A DNA stretch of 64,000 nucleotides from Bradyrhizobium altum (lineage in GTDB: Bacteria > Pseudomonadota > Alphaproteobacteria > Rhizobiales > Xanthobacteraceae). Each line of letters opens with the position of its first letter. Positions within the stretch are counted from its first letter, which is position 1. Positions 27,753 to 36,559 of the stretch are shown here, one piece after another. Where the stretch lies: the NCBI RefSeq assembly GCF_020889705.1, contig NZ_JACMYP010000006.1, forward strand, positions 1-64,000. Reading direction: 5' to 3'. A model generated the notes under the pieces. It was not told the DNA's origin, made no database searches, and saw nothing but the letters and a program-made list of their open reading frames with translations. A program made the position numbers and the translations under genes.

Positions 27753-28430
27753 ATGGCCGCCCTAAAGCTGATCAGCCACAAGCTCTGTCCCTATGTGCAA
27801 CGCGCGGTGATCGCGCTGCACGAGAAGGGCGTGCCGTTCGAGCGGATCGACATCGATCTCGCCAACAAGCCGGACTGGTTCCTGAAGATCTCGCCGCTCG
27901 GCAAGGTGCCGGTGCTGGTCGTGACCGGTGACGACGGCAAGGAAGTCGCGCTGTTCGAGAGCAATGTGATCTGCGAGTACATCGAGGAGACGCAAGGCGG
28001 CGCGAAGCTGCATCCCGAGAACGCGCTGACGCGCGCCAAGCATCGCGCCTGGATGGAGTTCGGCTCGGCCATTCTCGGCGACCTCTGGGGGCTCGAGACT
28101 GCGACCGATGCCGCGACCTTCGAGGGCAAGCGGCAGGCGGTCGCCGCGAAGTTCGCGCGCGTGGAGGCTGCGCTCGGCGCGGGGCCGTTCTTCGCAGGCG
28201 AGAGATTCAGCCTGGTGGATGCGGTGTTCGCGCCGGTCTTCCGCTATTTCGATCTGTTCGACCAGCTGACCGATCTGGCTGTTTTCACCCACACGCCAAA
28301 AGTTCGCGCGTGGCGCAGCGCGCTGGCGCAGCGGCCGAGCGTGCGCAGCGCCGTTTCACCTGATTATCCCGCGCTGCTGCACGCGTTCCTGGTCGGCCAC
28401 CGCGCGCACATGCTGAAGCTTGCCGCGTAA
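27753..28430 (+). CDS. Glutathione S-transferase family protein
   Basis: Cytosolic GST of 225 residues. The N-terminal thioredoxin-like domain (1-80) carries LISHKLCPYVQRAVIALHEKG, with a CPYV site and Cys12 in the active-site position, as in omega- or beta-like GSTs that act as thiol transferases. The cis-Pro glutathione site is in SPLGKVPVLV, followed by LFESNVICEYIEE. The helical C-terminal domain has FSLVDAVFAPVFRYF. The ATG at 27753 has GAGG seven bases upstream; an in-frame TTG at 27735 overlaps the downstream operator and is unlikely. The SMR gene starts 3 bp after the stop, so the two form an operon, probably a detoxification pair. Confidence 0.92.
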   Translation: MAALKLISHKLCPYVQRAVIALHEKGVPFERIDIDLANKPDWFLKISPLGKVPVLVVTGDDGKEVALFESNVICEYIEETQGGAKLHPENALTRAKHRAWMEFGSAILGDLWGLETATDAATFEGKRQAVAAKFARVEAALGAGPFFAGERFSLVDAVFAPVFRYFDLFDQLTDLAVFTHTPKVRAWRSALAQRPSVRSAVSPDYPALLHAFLVGHRAHMLKLAA

Positions 28431-28433
28431 GCC

Positions 28434-28763
28434 ATGTCGCACTCCATTGCCTGGATCGCGCTGGTCGTCGCAGGTCTTCTCGACGTCGGATGGGCCATCT
28501 CGATGAAATATGCCGAAGGCTATACGCGCCTCGGCTGGACGCTGGTCTCGCTGCTGCTGCTCGCCGCGTTCGTGTTCCTGCTCGGGCGCGCGTTGCAGGT
28601 GCTCGGCGTCGGCGTCGCCTACACGGTATGGACCGGCATCGGCGCGGTCGGCACGCTGACCATGGGCGTGCTGCTGTTCAACGAAGCCTTGAACCCGATG
28701 AAGGTCGCCGGGATCGCGCTGGTGCTGGTCGGCATCGCGGCGCTGAAGTTCGCGCCGGAGTGA
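28434..28763 (+). CDS. SMR family transporter, SugE/Gdx-like, with Asp in place of the key Glu
   Basis: Small four-helix inner-membrane exporter of 109 residues, working as an antiparallel dimer in this family. Helix 4 and the GTAYAVWTGIGAVG-type block (here GVGVAYTVWTGIGAVG) point to the SugE/Gdx guanidinium subtype rather than to EmrE. In the first helix the proton-coupling Glu (position 13-14 in Gdx and EmrE) is replaced by Asp17 (VVAGLLDVGWAISMKY). Asp can keep some coupling, but it changes proton affinity and probably substrate range. It is cotranscribed with the GST gene 3 bp upstream. Confidence 0.9.
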   Translation: MSHSIAWIALVVAGLLDVGWAISMKYAEGYTRLGWTLVSLLLLAAFVFLLGRALQVLGVGVAYTVWTGIGAVGTLTMGVLLFNEALNPMKVAGIALVLVGIAALKFAPE

Positions 28764-28774
28764 GAGTAGGGACC

Positions 28775-28851
28775 GTAGCCCGGATGAGCGAAGCGATATC
28801 CGGGGCCTGTCTTGGCTGCGACACGCATATCGCTTCGCTCATGCGGGCTAC
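28775..28851. repeat. Intergenic palindromic repeat
   Basis: The left arm GTAGCCCGGATGAGCGAAGC (28775-28794) continues into GATATCCGG. The right arm, ATATCGCTTCGCTCATGCGG followed by GCTAC, ends at 28851. The arms are nearly complementary. This type of element is scattered through Bradyrhizobium-like genomes (recalled, not searched). It lies between convergent genes and may help end transcription. Confidence 0.8.
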
Positions 28852-28869
28852 GAGTTGACGCCTGCGCGC

Positions 28870-29517
28870 TCAGCGCACGTTGGCGAGACGCATGTCGAGA
28901 TAGCCGGTCACCGTCTCCATCAGCGGCTCGAGCTTGCCGTCGAAGAAATGGTTGGCGCCCGGGATGACCTGCTGGTCGATCACGATGCCCTTCTGGGTCT
29001 TCAGCTTCTCGACCAGCGTGTTGACGTCCTTGGGCGGCACCACGGCATCCTTGTCACCATGCACGATCAGGCCCGACGACGGGCAGGGCGCGAGGAACGA
29101 GAAGTCGTAGAGATTGGCGGGCGGCGCGATCGAGATGAAGCCCTCGACCTCCGGCCGGCGCATCAGAAGCTGCATGCCGATCCATGCGCCGAACGAGAAA
29201 CCCGCAACCCAGCAGGCGCGCGCCTCCGGATTGATCGCCTGCGCCCAATCAAGCGCGCTCGCGGCGTCTGACAATTCGCCGGTGCCGTGATCGAACGAGC
29301 CTTGGCTGCGGCCGACGCCACGGAAGTTGAAGCGCAGCACCGAAAAGCCGCGATGCGCGAACGCGTAGTAGCACTGGTAGACGATCTGGTGGTTCATCGT
29401 GCCGTGGAACTGCGGATGCGGATGCAGGATCATCGCAATCGGCGCGTTCTTCTGCTTGGCCGGGTGATAGCGGCCTTCGAGACGGCCAGCAGGGCCGGTG
29501 AAAATGACTTCAGGCAT
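28870..29517 (-). CDS. Alpha/beta hydrolase
   Basis: Cytosolic serine hydrolase of 215 residues, of the small family often annotated as dienelactone-hydrolase-like or as a predicted alpha/beta superfamily hydrolase. It shows an oxyanion-side segment LHPHPQFHGTMNH, FNFRGVGRSQG, the nucleophile elbow GFSFGAWIG, Asp in IVHGDKDAVVP and His in PGANHFFDG, so the triad is complete. The substrate is unknown. The start at 29517 follows AAGGGAAC, which is part of a duplicated 17-bp unit. In several alphaproteobacteria this gene sits beside the Fe-S assembly operon, as here. Confidence 0.88.
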   Translation of the reverse strand: MPEVIFTGPAGRLEGRYHPAKQKNAPIAMILHPHPQFHGTMNHQIVYQCYYAFAHRGFSVLRFNFRGVGRSQGSFDHGTGELSDAASALDWAQAINPEARACWVAGFSFGAWIGMQLLMRRPEVEGFISIAPPANLYDFSFLAPCPSSGLIVHGDKDAVVPPKDVNTLVEKLKTQKGIVIDQQVIPGANHFFDGKLEPLMETVTGYLDMRLANVR

Positions 29518-29520
29518 TGT

Positions 29521-29565
29521 GTTCCCTTGATTGACGCGTTCCCTTGATTGACGTCGATCAATCAA
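29521..29565. promoter_or_regulatory. 17-bp direct repeat and an 8-bp inverted repeat before the hydrolase gene
   Basis: GTTCCCTTGATTGACGC occurs at 29521-29537 and again, with one change, at 29538-29554. On the minus strand the first copy supplies the hydrolase ribosome site. The second copy runs into a palindrome with arms TTGATTGA (29544-29551) and TCAATCAA (29558-29565), six bases apart, which looks like a TetR-type operator. The duplication thus doubles the ribosome-site motif next to a candidate operator. Confidence 0.55.
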
Positions 29566-29990
29566 CCGGTTGGAGCCATCTTCGGCGACGGGCGCGAGCA
29601 GAGCGGCTCATGATGAAATCAGCGCAGGCGCCGCCGGGCGGCACGCTGGAAGGCCTTCTAGCATGACGCAAGGGGCAAAAATCAAGGAAATTGTGCCGCT
29701 TGGCAGAGGCTAATCCGCTCCGTGATGCACGCGTAGCCGGCGCGTCGGCGGCGATCCGGATCAACACGCCGAATTGCTCGGTGGCTACCTGAAGTTTTGC
29801 TTTGTCATATTGCTATCGCGCGCGGGGGGCGGCGCAAAGAACTGCGAATGTCTTGCCAGGCAACACGTTGGGACTCCCGGCGAGCGTGAAAAATCGCTGG
29901 CATTGGTGACTCTGATCTGGTCTCGCTGCCCGACTGTCGTTATGTCGCAGTGGAAGGCCGCAACCACGGTGGTTGCCGCGGACAAGCTCG
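29566..29990. other. Intergenic region upstream of the suf operon, no supported gene
   Basis: About 425 bp between the divergent hydrolase and cysteine desulfurase genes. I see no convincing small gene and no iscR/rirA-type regulator gene. A 7-bp inverted repeat (GCAACCA, CGG, TGGTTGC; 29960-29976) lies just before the operon's first start codon. I could not recognise a clear Irr or IscR site. Confidence 0.5.
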
Positions 29991-31148
29991 ATGGCCGATC
30001 GCGTCTATCTCGACTGGAATGCCACCACGCCGCTTCGCCAGGAGGCGAAGGCGGCGATGACTGCGGCATGGGAATTGAGCGGCAACCCGTCCTCGGTGCA
30101 CAGCGAGGGACGCCGCGCGCGCCGGCTGGTCGAGGATGCCCGCAATGCGGTGGCGAATGCGGTCGGCGGTCGGGCGCAGGACGTCGTGTTTCTCTCCGGC
30201 GGGACCGAAGCCAACGCGCTCGCACTGACGCCGGGACTGCGCCGCGGTGCGGGCGCGCCGGTCAGCCGGCTCCTGGTGTCCGCGATCGAGCATGCGTCTG
30301 TCCTCGCGGGCGGGCGGTTCGCGCGTGAGGCCACCTTCGCGATCAATGTCACGCGCGCCGGGGTGATCGATCTCGATCATCTGCGCGCGCTGCTGGCCGA
30401 CGGTGCGCCCGCGCTGGTCTCGGTGATGCTGGCGAACAACGAGACCGGCGCCATCCAGCCGGTGGCTGACGTCGCCGAGATCGTCCACGCGGCCGGTGGC
30501 CTGCTGCATGTCGACGCGATCCAGGCGTTCGGAAAGATCCCATTCGATCTCGCCTCGACCCAGGCCGATCTCGTGACGCTGTCGGCGCACAAGATCGGTG
30601 GACCGAAGGGCGCAGGCGCACTGGTGCTTGCCGAAGGCGTCGAAGGGCTGGAGGCGTTCCTGCGCGGTGGCGGGCAGGAGCTCGGGCGACGGGCAGGGAC
30701 CGAGAACGTCGCAGGGATTGCCGGCTTTGGTGCGGCCGCGAAGGCCGCGATGGTGGCGCTGAAGGCCGACGCCGCCCGCGTCAGGGGGCTGCGCGATCGG
30801 CTCGAGCATGGGCTGCGGCAGACGCCGGACGTGCAGGTCTTCTCCGATGACGTAAAGCGGTTGCCGAATACCGTTCTGTTCACCGCGCCCGGCATGAAGG
30901 CCGAAACGGCGGTCATCGGATTCGACCTGGCGGGGGTAGCGGTGTCTTCGGGTTCCGCTTGCTCGTCGGGCAAGGTCCAGCCGTCGCACGTCCTGGAGGC
31001 AATGGGATACCGTTCAGAGGTGTCCCAGGGAGCGGTGCGGCTCAGTCTTGGCTGGTCTACCACGGAGCCAGACGTGGATTTGACCCTCAAGGCTTGGCGA
31101 AAGCTCGCCGATACCTTAGTTAAGGGAGAGCGACGAAACACAGCTTGA
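29991..31148 (+). CDS. Cysteine desulfurase, NifS/IscS-like, first gene of the suf operon
   Basis: PLP enzyme of 385 residues that takes sulfur from cysteine as a persulfide for Fe-S cluster building. It has VYLDWNATTPL at the start, the His/Asp PLP-side residues (SAIEHASVL, HVDAIQAFGK), PLP-lysine Lys201 in SAHKIGGPKG, and catalytic Cys324 in SSGSACSSGK, the group I (IscS/NifS) loop. The loop type separates it from SufS, which is also in the operon. The ATG at 29991 lacks a strong Shine-Dalgarno; a TTG at 29973 is the alternative. sufB follows after 96 bp. Confidence 0.92.
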   Translation: MADRVYLDWNATTPLRQEAKAAMTAAWELSGNPSSVHSEGRRARRLVEDARNAVANAVGGRAQDVVFLSGGTEANALALTPGLRRGAGAPVSRLLVSAIEHASVLAGGRFAREATFAINVTRAGVIDLDHLRALLADGAPALVSVMLANNETGAIQPVADVAEIVHAAGGLLHVDAIQAFGKIPFDLASTQADLVTLSAHKIGGPKGAGALVLAEGVEGLEAFLRGGGQELGRRAGTENVAGIAGFGAAAKAAMVALKADAARVRGLRDRLEHGLRQTPDVQVFSDDVKRLPNTVLFTAPGMKAETAVIGFDLAGVAVSSGSACSSGKVQPSHVLEAMGYRSEVSQGAVRLSLGWSTTEPDVDLTLKAWRKLADTLVKGERRNTA

Positions 31149-31244
31149 ACAGTTCTAAGCGGGTGATTTCGTCTTCAAAGCATCGTAAGAGACTTCGGAA
31201 CTTGAGATCCACCGCGGTCCTTGAAACCGCGAGCGGAGGATTGA

Positions 31245-32741
31245 ATGCCTGCTGTACAAGAGACGGTCGAGCGCGTCCGGCGCATCGACGTCGACCAGTA
31301 TCGTTATGGATTTGAGACGCTGATCGAGTCCGACAAGGCCCCGAAAGGCCTGTCGGAAGACACCGTCCGCTTCATCTCGGCAAAGAAGGATGAACCGGCC
31401 TGGATGCTGGAATGGCGTCTGGAGGCGTATCGCCGCTGGCTGACCATGACCGAGCCGACCTGGGCGCGCGTCAACTATCCGAAGATCGACTATCAGGATC
31501 TTTATTATTACTCGGCGCCGAAGCCGAAGAAGACGCTGTCCTCGATCGACGAGATCGATCCGGAAATCCTCAAGACCTATGAGAAGCTCGGCATCCCGCT
31601 CCGCGAAGTCGCCGTTCTCGAGGGCGTCGAGCCGCCGCCCGGCGGCCCGCCGTCGGCCAATCGCAAGATCGCGGTCGATGCCGTGTTCGATTCGGTGTCG
31701 GTCGCAACCACCTTCCAGAAGGAGCTGAAGGCCGCCGGCGTGATCTTCATGCCGATCTCGGAGGCGATCCGCGAGCATCCCGAGCTGGTGCAGAAATATC
31801 TCGGCACCGTGGTGCCGACCTCGGACAATTACTTCGCGACGCTCAACTCGGCGGTGTTCTCCGACGGCTCGTTCGTCTACGTGCCGCCGGGCGTGCGCTG
31901 CCCGATGGAGCTGTCGACCTATTTCCGCATCAACGAGCGCAACACCGGCCAGTTCGAGCGCACGCTGATCATCGCCGACAAGGGCTCCTACGTCTCCTAT
32001 CTCGAAGGCTGCACCGCGCCGCAGCGCGACGAGAACCAGCTGCACGCCGCCGTGGTCGAGCTCGTCACGCTCGATGACGCCGAGATCAAGTATTCGACGG
32101 TGCAGAACTGGTACCCCGGCAATTCGGAAGGCAAGGGCGGCATCTACAATTTCGTCACCAAGCGTGGCGATTGCCGCGGCCGGAATTCCAAGATCTCCTG
32201 GACCCAGGTCGAAACCGGTTCGGCGATCACCTGGAAGTACCCGAGCTGCATCCTGCGCGGCGACAATTCGAGCGGCGAATTCTACTCGATCGCGATCTCG
32301 AACGGCTTCCAGCAGGTCGACTCTGGCACCAAGATGATCCACCTCGGCAAGAACACGTCGAGCCGGATCATCTCCAAGGGCATCGCCGCCGGCAAGTCGC
32401 AGAACACCTATCGCGGCCTCGTCAGCGCGCACCGCAAAGCCACCGGTGCGCGCAACTACACCGCCTGCGACTCGCTGCTGATCGGCGACAAATGCGGCGC
32501 GCACACCGTGCCATATGTCGAGGCCAAGAATTCCTCGGCGACGTTCGAGCATGAGGCGACGACGTCGAAGATTTCCGAGGACGTGCTGTTCTACTGCATC
32601 CAGCGCGGGCTCTCGCAGGAAGAAGCCGTCGGCCTCGTCGTCAATGGTTTCGTGAAGGACGTGCTGCAGCAACTGCCGATGGAGTTCGCGGTGGAAGCGC
32701 AGAAGCTGATCTCGATCAGCCTTGAAGGTTCGGTTGGCTAA
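31245..32741 (+). CDS. sufB: Fe-S cluster assembly protein SufB
   Basis: Scaffold subunit of the SufBC2D complex, where the nascent Fe-S cluster forms; 498 residues, normal length. The protein is mostly parallel beta-helix, with conserved blocks [77 protein letters not shown] and [22 protein letters not shown]. Several conserved Cys are in place. The ATG at 31245 follows AGCGGAGGATTG. It is in one transcription unit with the desulfurase gene before it and sufC after it. Confidence 0.98.
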   Translation: MPAVQETVERVRRIDVDQYRYGFETLIESDKAPKGLSEDTVRFISAKKDEPAWMLEWRLEAYRRWLTMTEPTWARVNYPKIDYQDLYYYSAPKPKKTLSSIDEIDPEILKTYEKLGIPLREVAVLEGVEPPPGGPPSANRKIAVDAVFDSVSVATTFQKELKAAGVIFMPISEAIREHPELVQKYLGTVVPTSDNYFATLNSAVFSDGSFVYVPPGVRCPMELSTYFRINERNTGQFERTLIIADKGSYVSYLEGCTAPQRDENQLHAAVVELVTLDDAEIKYSTVQNWYPGNSEGKGGIYNFVTKRGDCRGRNSKISWTQVETGSAITWKYPSCILRGDNSSGEFYSIAISNGFQQVDSGTKMIHLGKNTSSRIISKGIAAGKSQNTYRGLVSAHRKATGARNYTACDSLLIGDKCGAHTVPYVEAKNSSATFEHEATTSKISEDVLFYCIQRGLSQEEAVGLVVNGFVKDVLQQLPMEFAVEAQKLISISLEGSVG

Positions 32742-32799
32742 TCCATCCCGCTAACGGCGCGGCCGACGCGCCTTGCGGATGATGCTCAGGAAAAATCAG

Positions 32800-33552
32800 A
32801 TGTCTCTGCTTGAAGTGAAAGATCTGCAGGTTCGTGTTGAGGAGCGCGAGATCCTCCACGGGCTGTCGCTCACGGTGAACCCGGGCGAGGTGCACGCGAT
32901 CATGGGGCCGAACGGTTCCGGCAAATCGACGCTCTCCCACGTCATCGCCGGCAAGCCCGGCTATGAAGTCACCGGCGGCCAAATCCTGTTCAAGGGCGAA
33001 GACCTCCTGGAGATGGCGCCCAATGAGCGCGCCGCCAAGGGCGTGTTCCTGGCGTTCCAGTATCCGGTCGAGATCCCCGGCGTGACCACTTGGAACTTCC
33101 TGCACGCGGCGCTCAACGCCCAGCGCAAGGCGCGCGGCGAGGACGAGATCTCGTCGCCGGCCTTCCTCAAGAAGGTCCGCGAAGTCGCCAAGTCGCTGAA
33201 CATCCCGCAGGACATGCTGAAGCGCGGCGTCAATGTCGGCTTCTCCGGCGGCGAGAAGAAGCGCAACGAGATCTTGCAGATGGCGCTGTTCGAGCCGGCC
33301 GTCTGCATCCTCGACGAAATGGATTCCGGCCTCGACATCGACGCGCTGCGGATCGCCGCCGACGGCGTCAATGCACTCCGCTCGCCGGAGCGCGCGATGG
33401 TCGTCATCACCCACTATCAGCGGCTGCTCAACTACATCCTGCCTGATTTCGTGCACGTGATGTCGAAGGGCCGGGTGGTGAAGAGCGGCGGCAAGGAACT
33501 GGCGCTGGAGCTGGAAGAGTCCGGTTACGCGCAGTTCGAAGACGCTGCCTGA
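32800..33552 (+). CDS. sufC: Fe-S assembly ATPase SufC
   Basis: ABC-type ATPase of 250 residues that drives rearrangement of the SufBC2D complex. It has Walker A GPNGSGKST, the Q-loop FQYPVEIPG, the signature SGGEKKRNEI, Walker B CILDEMDSGLD and the H-loop ITHYQRLL. The ATG at 32800 follows CAGGAAA; a longer in-frame start at 32773 is less likely. Soluble, with no membrane segment, as expected for SufC. Confidence 0.98.
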   Translation: MSLLEVKDLQVRVEEREILHGLSLTVNPGEVHAIMGPNGSGKSTLSHVIAGKPGYEVTGGQILFKGEDLLEMAPNERAAKGVFLAFQYPVEIPGVTTWNFLHAALNAQRKARGEDEISSPAFLKKVREVAKSLNIPQDMLKRGVNVGFSGGEKKRNEILQMALFEPAVCILDEMDSGLDIDALRIAADGVNALRSPERAMVVITHYQRLLNYILPDFVHVMSKGRVVKSGGKELALELEESGYAQFEDAA

Positions 33553-33569
33553 CAAATGCGGGTTCTCAG

Positions 33570-34892
33570 ATGAACGTTGTTGCAAAGACCGAGACCGGGC
33601 GCGCCCTGGGCGATGCATTCGCCGTCGCGCGCGACCGTCTGCCGGGCAAGGGCAAGATCGCCGATCAGCGCCGCCAGGCGTTCGAGGCCTATGAACGCTC
33701 AGGCCTGCCGCATCGCCGGATCGAAGATTGGAAATACACCGACCTGCGCGCGCTGATGCGCGAGGTGCTGCCGCTGGCCCCTGCGCCGGATGCGGCGGCA
33801 TTGGGTCGCGCCGCTGCTGCCATCAAGCTGCGGGCGATCGACGGCGTACGCCGCCTGGTGCTGGTCGATGGCGCGTTTGCGCCCGACCTCTCCGACCTCG
33901 GTAATCTCGATAAGGGTCTGAGCATCCGCCCGCTGCGCGAGGTGCTCGACGCCGGCGAGGACGCGCTTTCCGCGCAGGCCTTTGCGTCAGACACGTCCAA
34001 TCCGATGATTGCGCTGAACGGCGCGATGGCGACCGATGGCGTCGTCATCGACGTCGCCAATGGCACGGTGCTGGCCCAGCCGCTGCACATCGTCCACGTC
34101 GCCTCTGGCGCGACGCCGGCCGCGATGTTCACGCGCTCGCTGCTGCGGCTCGGCCGCGATACCGGCGTGACTCTGGTGGAGAGCTATCTCGCCGGCGAGG
34201 GCGCCAAGGCCTACCAGACCCATGACGGGCTGATCGTCGCGATCGGCGACAATGCGCGGCTCGATCATGTGCGTCTGGTCGAAGACAGTGTCGATGCCTT
34301 CAACATTTCTTCGGCGACCGTGACGCTCGGCGCGCACGCCCAATTCAACACGTTTGGTCTGACCTCGGGCGGTCATGTCAGCCGCTATCAGCTGACGGTC
34401 ACCTGCGCCGGCGAAGGCTCCAATGTCGAGACCAACGGCGTCAATCTGATCAACGGCAAGCAGCACGCCGACACCACGCTGTTCATGGATCACGCGGTGC
34501 CGCACTGCGCGAGCCGCGAGATCTTCCGTGCCGTCGTCGACGACCGCGCCCATTCCGTGTTCCAGGGCCGCATCATCGTCCGTCCCGACGCCCAGAAGAC
34601 CGACGCCAAGATGATGACCCGCGCGCTGCTGCTGTCCGACGACGCGGAAGCCGACAACAAGCCCGAGCTCGAGATCTTCGCCGACGACGTCACCTGCGGT
34701 CATGGTGCGACCACCGGTGCGCTCGACGAGAGCCTGCTGTTCTACATGCGCGCCCGCGGACTGCCCGAGAAGGAAGCGCAGGCGCTTCTGATCCAGGCCT
34801 TTGTCGGCGAGGCGATCGAGACGATTGCCAGCGACGCGTTGCGCGAGGTCGCAATTGCCACCGCGCAGCGTTGGCTTCAGGCGAGGGCGTGA
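33570..34892 (+). CDS. sufD: Fe-S cluster assembly protein SufD
   Basis: SufB paralogue that completes the SufBC2D scaffold and is needed for iron acquisition; 440 residues. The N-terminal helical region has HRRIEDWKYTDLRALM, a SufD hallmark. The beta-helix follows, ending in the conserved SufB/D core DDVTCGHGATTGALDESLLFYMRARGLPEKEAQALL. It starts 17 bp after sufC, and its stop is two bases from the sufS start. Confidence 0.96.
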   Translation: MNVVAKTETGRALGDAFAVARDRLPGKGKIADQRRQAFEAYERSGLPHRRIEDWKYTDLRALMREVLPLAPAPDAAALGRAAAAIKLRAIDGVRRLVLVDGAFAPDLSDLGNLDKGLSIRPLREVLDAGEDALSAQAFASDTSNPMIALNGAMATDGVVIDVANGTVLAQPLHIVHVASGATPAAMFTRSLLRLGRDTGVTLVESYLAGEGAKAYQTHDGLIVAIGDNARLDHVRLVEDSVDAFNISSATVTLGAHAQFNTFGLTSGGHVSRYQLTVTCAGEGSNVETNGVNLINGKQHADTTLFMDHAVPHCASREIFRAVVDDRAHSVFQGRIIVRPDAQKTDAKMMTRALLLSDDAEADNKPELEIFADDVTCGHGATTGALDESLLFYMRARGLPEKEAQALLIQAFVGEAIETIASDALREVAIATAQRWLQARA

Positions 34893-34894
34893 GC

Positions 34895-36136
34895 ATGCAC
34901 AAGGCGGTCGCCAACGGTTCTTATGACGTCGCTCTGGTGCGGCAGGATTTCCCGGCGCTCGCCATGCAGATCTACGGCAAGCCGCTGGTCTATCTCGACA
35001 ACGCGGCTTCGGCGCAGAAGCCGAATGCGGTGCTCGACCGCATGACCGAGGCCTACAAGAGCGAATACGCCAACGTGCATCGCGGCCTGCATTACCTCGC
35101 CAATGCCGCGACGGAGGCCTATGAGGGCGCCCGCGGCAAGGTCGCGCAGTTCATCAACGCCCGCCGCACTGAAGAGATCGTCTTCACCCGCAACGTCACC
35201 GAGGCGATCAACCTGGTGGCATCGTCCTGGGGTGGGGTGAACATCAAGGAGGGCGACGAGATCGTCCTCTCGATCATGGAGCACCACTCCAACATCGTGC
35301 CGTGGCATTTCCTCAGGGAGCGCCATGGTGCCGTTATCAAGTGGGCGCCGGTCGACGACGAGGGCAACTTCCTGATCGAGGAGTTCGAGAAGCTCCTGAG
35401 CCCGCGCACCAAGATCGTCGCGATCACCCAGATGTCGAACGCGCTCGGCACCCTGGTTCCGGTCAAGGAGGTGGTTCGGCTCGCGCACGCCCGCGGCATT
35501 CCGGTGCTGGTCGATGGCGCACAGGGCGCGGTGCATCTGCCGATCGACGTCCAGGACCTCGATTGCGATTTCTACGCCTTTACCGGCCACAAGGTGTACG
35601 GGCCGACCGGCATCGGTGCGCTGTACGCCAAGCACGAGCATCTGGTGGCGATGCGGCCGTTCAACGGCGGCGGCGAGATGATCCGTGAAGTGGCCAAGGA
35701 CTGGGTCACCTATGGCGATCCGCCGCACAAGTTCGAGGCCGGGACGCCGCCGATCGTCGAGGCGATCGGGCTCGGTGCTGCGATCGACTACGTCAATTCG
35801 ATCGGCAAGGAGCGCATCGCTGCGCATGAGCATGAGCTGCTGACCTACGCGCAGGACCGCTTGCGCGAGATCAACTCGCTGCGCGTGATCGGAACCGCCC
35901 GCAACAAGGGTCCGGTGATCTCGTTCGAGATGAAGGGCGCGCATCCCCACGATGTCGCGACCGTAATCGACCGGCAGGGCATTGCGGTGCGTGCCGGCAC
36001 CCATTGCGTGATGCCGCTTTTAGAGCGGTTCAACGTGACGGCCACCTGCCGCGCATCCTTCGGGATGTATAATACAAGGGAAGAAGTCGACCATCTGGCG
36101 CAAGCGCTGATCAAGGCGCGGGAATTGTTCGCATGA
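34895..36136 (+). CDS. sufS: Cysteine desulfurase SufS
   Basis: Group II PLP desulfurase of 413 residues feeding sulfur to the SufBCD scaffold. It has PLVYLDNAASAQKP, NVHRGLHYLANAAT, FTRNVTEAINLVA, PLP-lysine Lys233 in FTGHKVYGPTG and catalytic Cys371 in RAGTHCVMPLL, the short group II loop. The ATG at 34895 follows GGCGAGGG; an earlier in-frame codon at 34871 overlaps sufD. The usual partner SufE/SufU is not encoded in this operon, so it must come from elsewhere. Confidence 0.97.
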   Translation: MHKAVANGSYDVALVRQDFPALAMQIYGKPLVYLDNAASAQKPNAVLDRMTEAYKSEYANVHRGLHYLANAATEAYEGARGKVAQFINARRTEEIVFTRNVTEAINLVASSWGGVNIKEGDEIVLSIMEHHSNIVPWHFLRERHGAVIKWAPVDDEGNFLIEEFEKLLSPRTKIVAITQMSNALGTLVPVKEVVRLAHARGIPVLVDGAQGAVHLPIDVQDLDCDFYAFTGHKVYGPTGIGALYAKHEHLVAMRPFNGGGEMIREVAKDWVTYGDPPHKFEAGTPPIVEAIGLGAAIDYVNSIGKERIAAHEHELLTYAQDRLREINSLRVIGTARNKGPVISFEMKGAHPHDVATVIDRQGIAVRAGTHCVMPLLERFNVTATCRASFGMYNTREEVDHLAQALIKARELFA

Positions 36137-36504
36137 CCGATACAGCCGAAGTCAAGACGGCCACCATGGAAACCACCTCGGCACTGCCGGTGGAGGAGAC
36201 CGAGCGCATGAGCGGCGAGATCGTCGCGGCGCTGAAGACGGTGTTCGACCCGGAAATCCCGGCCGACATCTACGAGCTCGGCCTGATTTACAAGGTCGAT
36301 CTCAAGGATGACCGGTCGGTCGACATCCTGATGACGTTGACCACCCCGAACTGCCCGGCCGCCGGCGAGTTGCCGCAGATGGTCGAGAACGCGGTTGCCA
36401 GCGTCCCCGGCGTCGGCGTCGTCAGCGTCAACCTGGTGTGGGATCCGGCCTGGACGCCGGACCGGATGTCGGACGAGGCGCGCCTCGTCCTCAATATGTG
36501 GTGA
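36133..36504 (+). CDS. sufT: SUF system assembly protein, DUF59/MIP18 (SufT-like)
   Basis: A 123-residue DUF59 (MIP18) protein. After a variable start it has VFDPEIPADIYELGLIYKV, then TLTTPNCPAAGELPQMVE with the conserved Cys, and LVWDPAWTPDRMSDEARL. Members help mature Fe-S proteins, and this is the form found in alphaproteobacterial suf operons. The ATG overlaps the sufS stop as ATGA, so translation is probably coupled. The symbol is by family; naming varies. Confidence 0.93.
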   Translation: MTDTAEVKTATMETTSALPVEETERMSGEIVAALKTVFDPEIPADIYELGLIYKVDLKDDRSVDILMTLTTPNCPAAGELPQMVENAVASVPGVGVVSVNLVWDPAWTPDRMSDEARLVLNMW

Positions 36505-36559
36505 TGCGTTAGGGGATTGAGCCTAAGCTCGAGATTGAATTGCCGCTGGGACTGACCAC

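Noticed and set aside
29960-29976. Inverted repeat GCAACCA, CGG, TGGTTGC before the cysteine desulfurase as an IscR or Irr site
   Set aside because: It does not fit the motifs I know for IscR, Irr or RirA, and a 7-bp palindrome is expected by chance at this scale.
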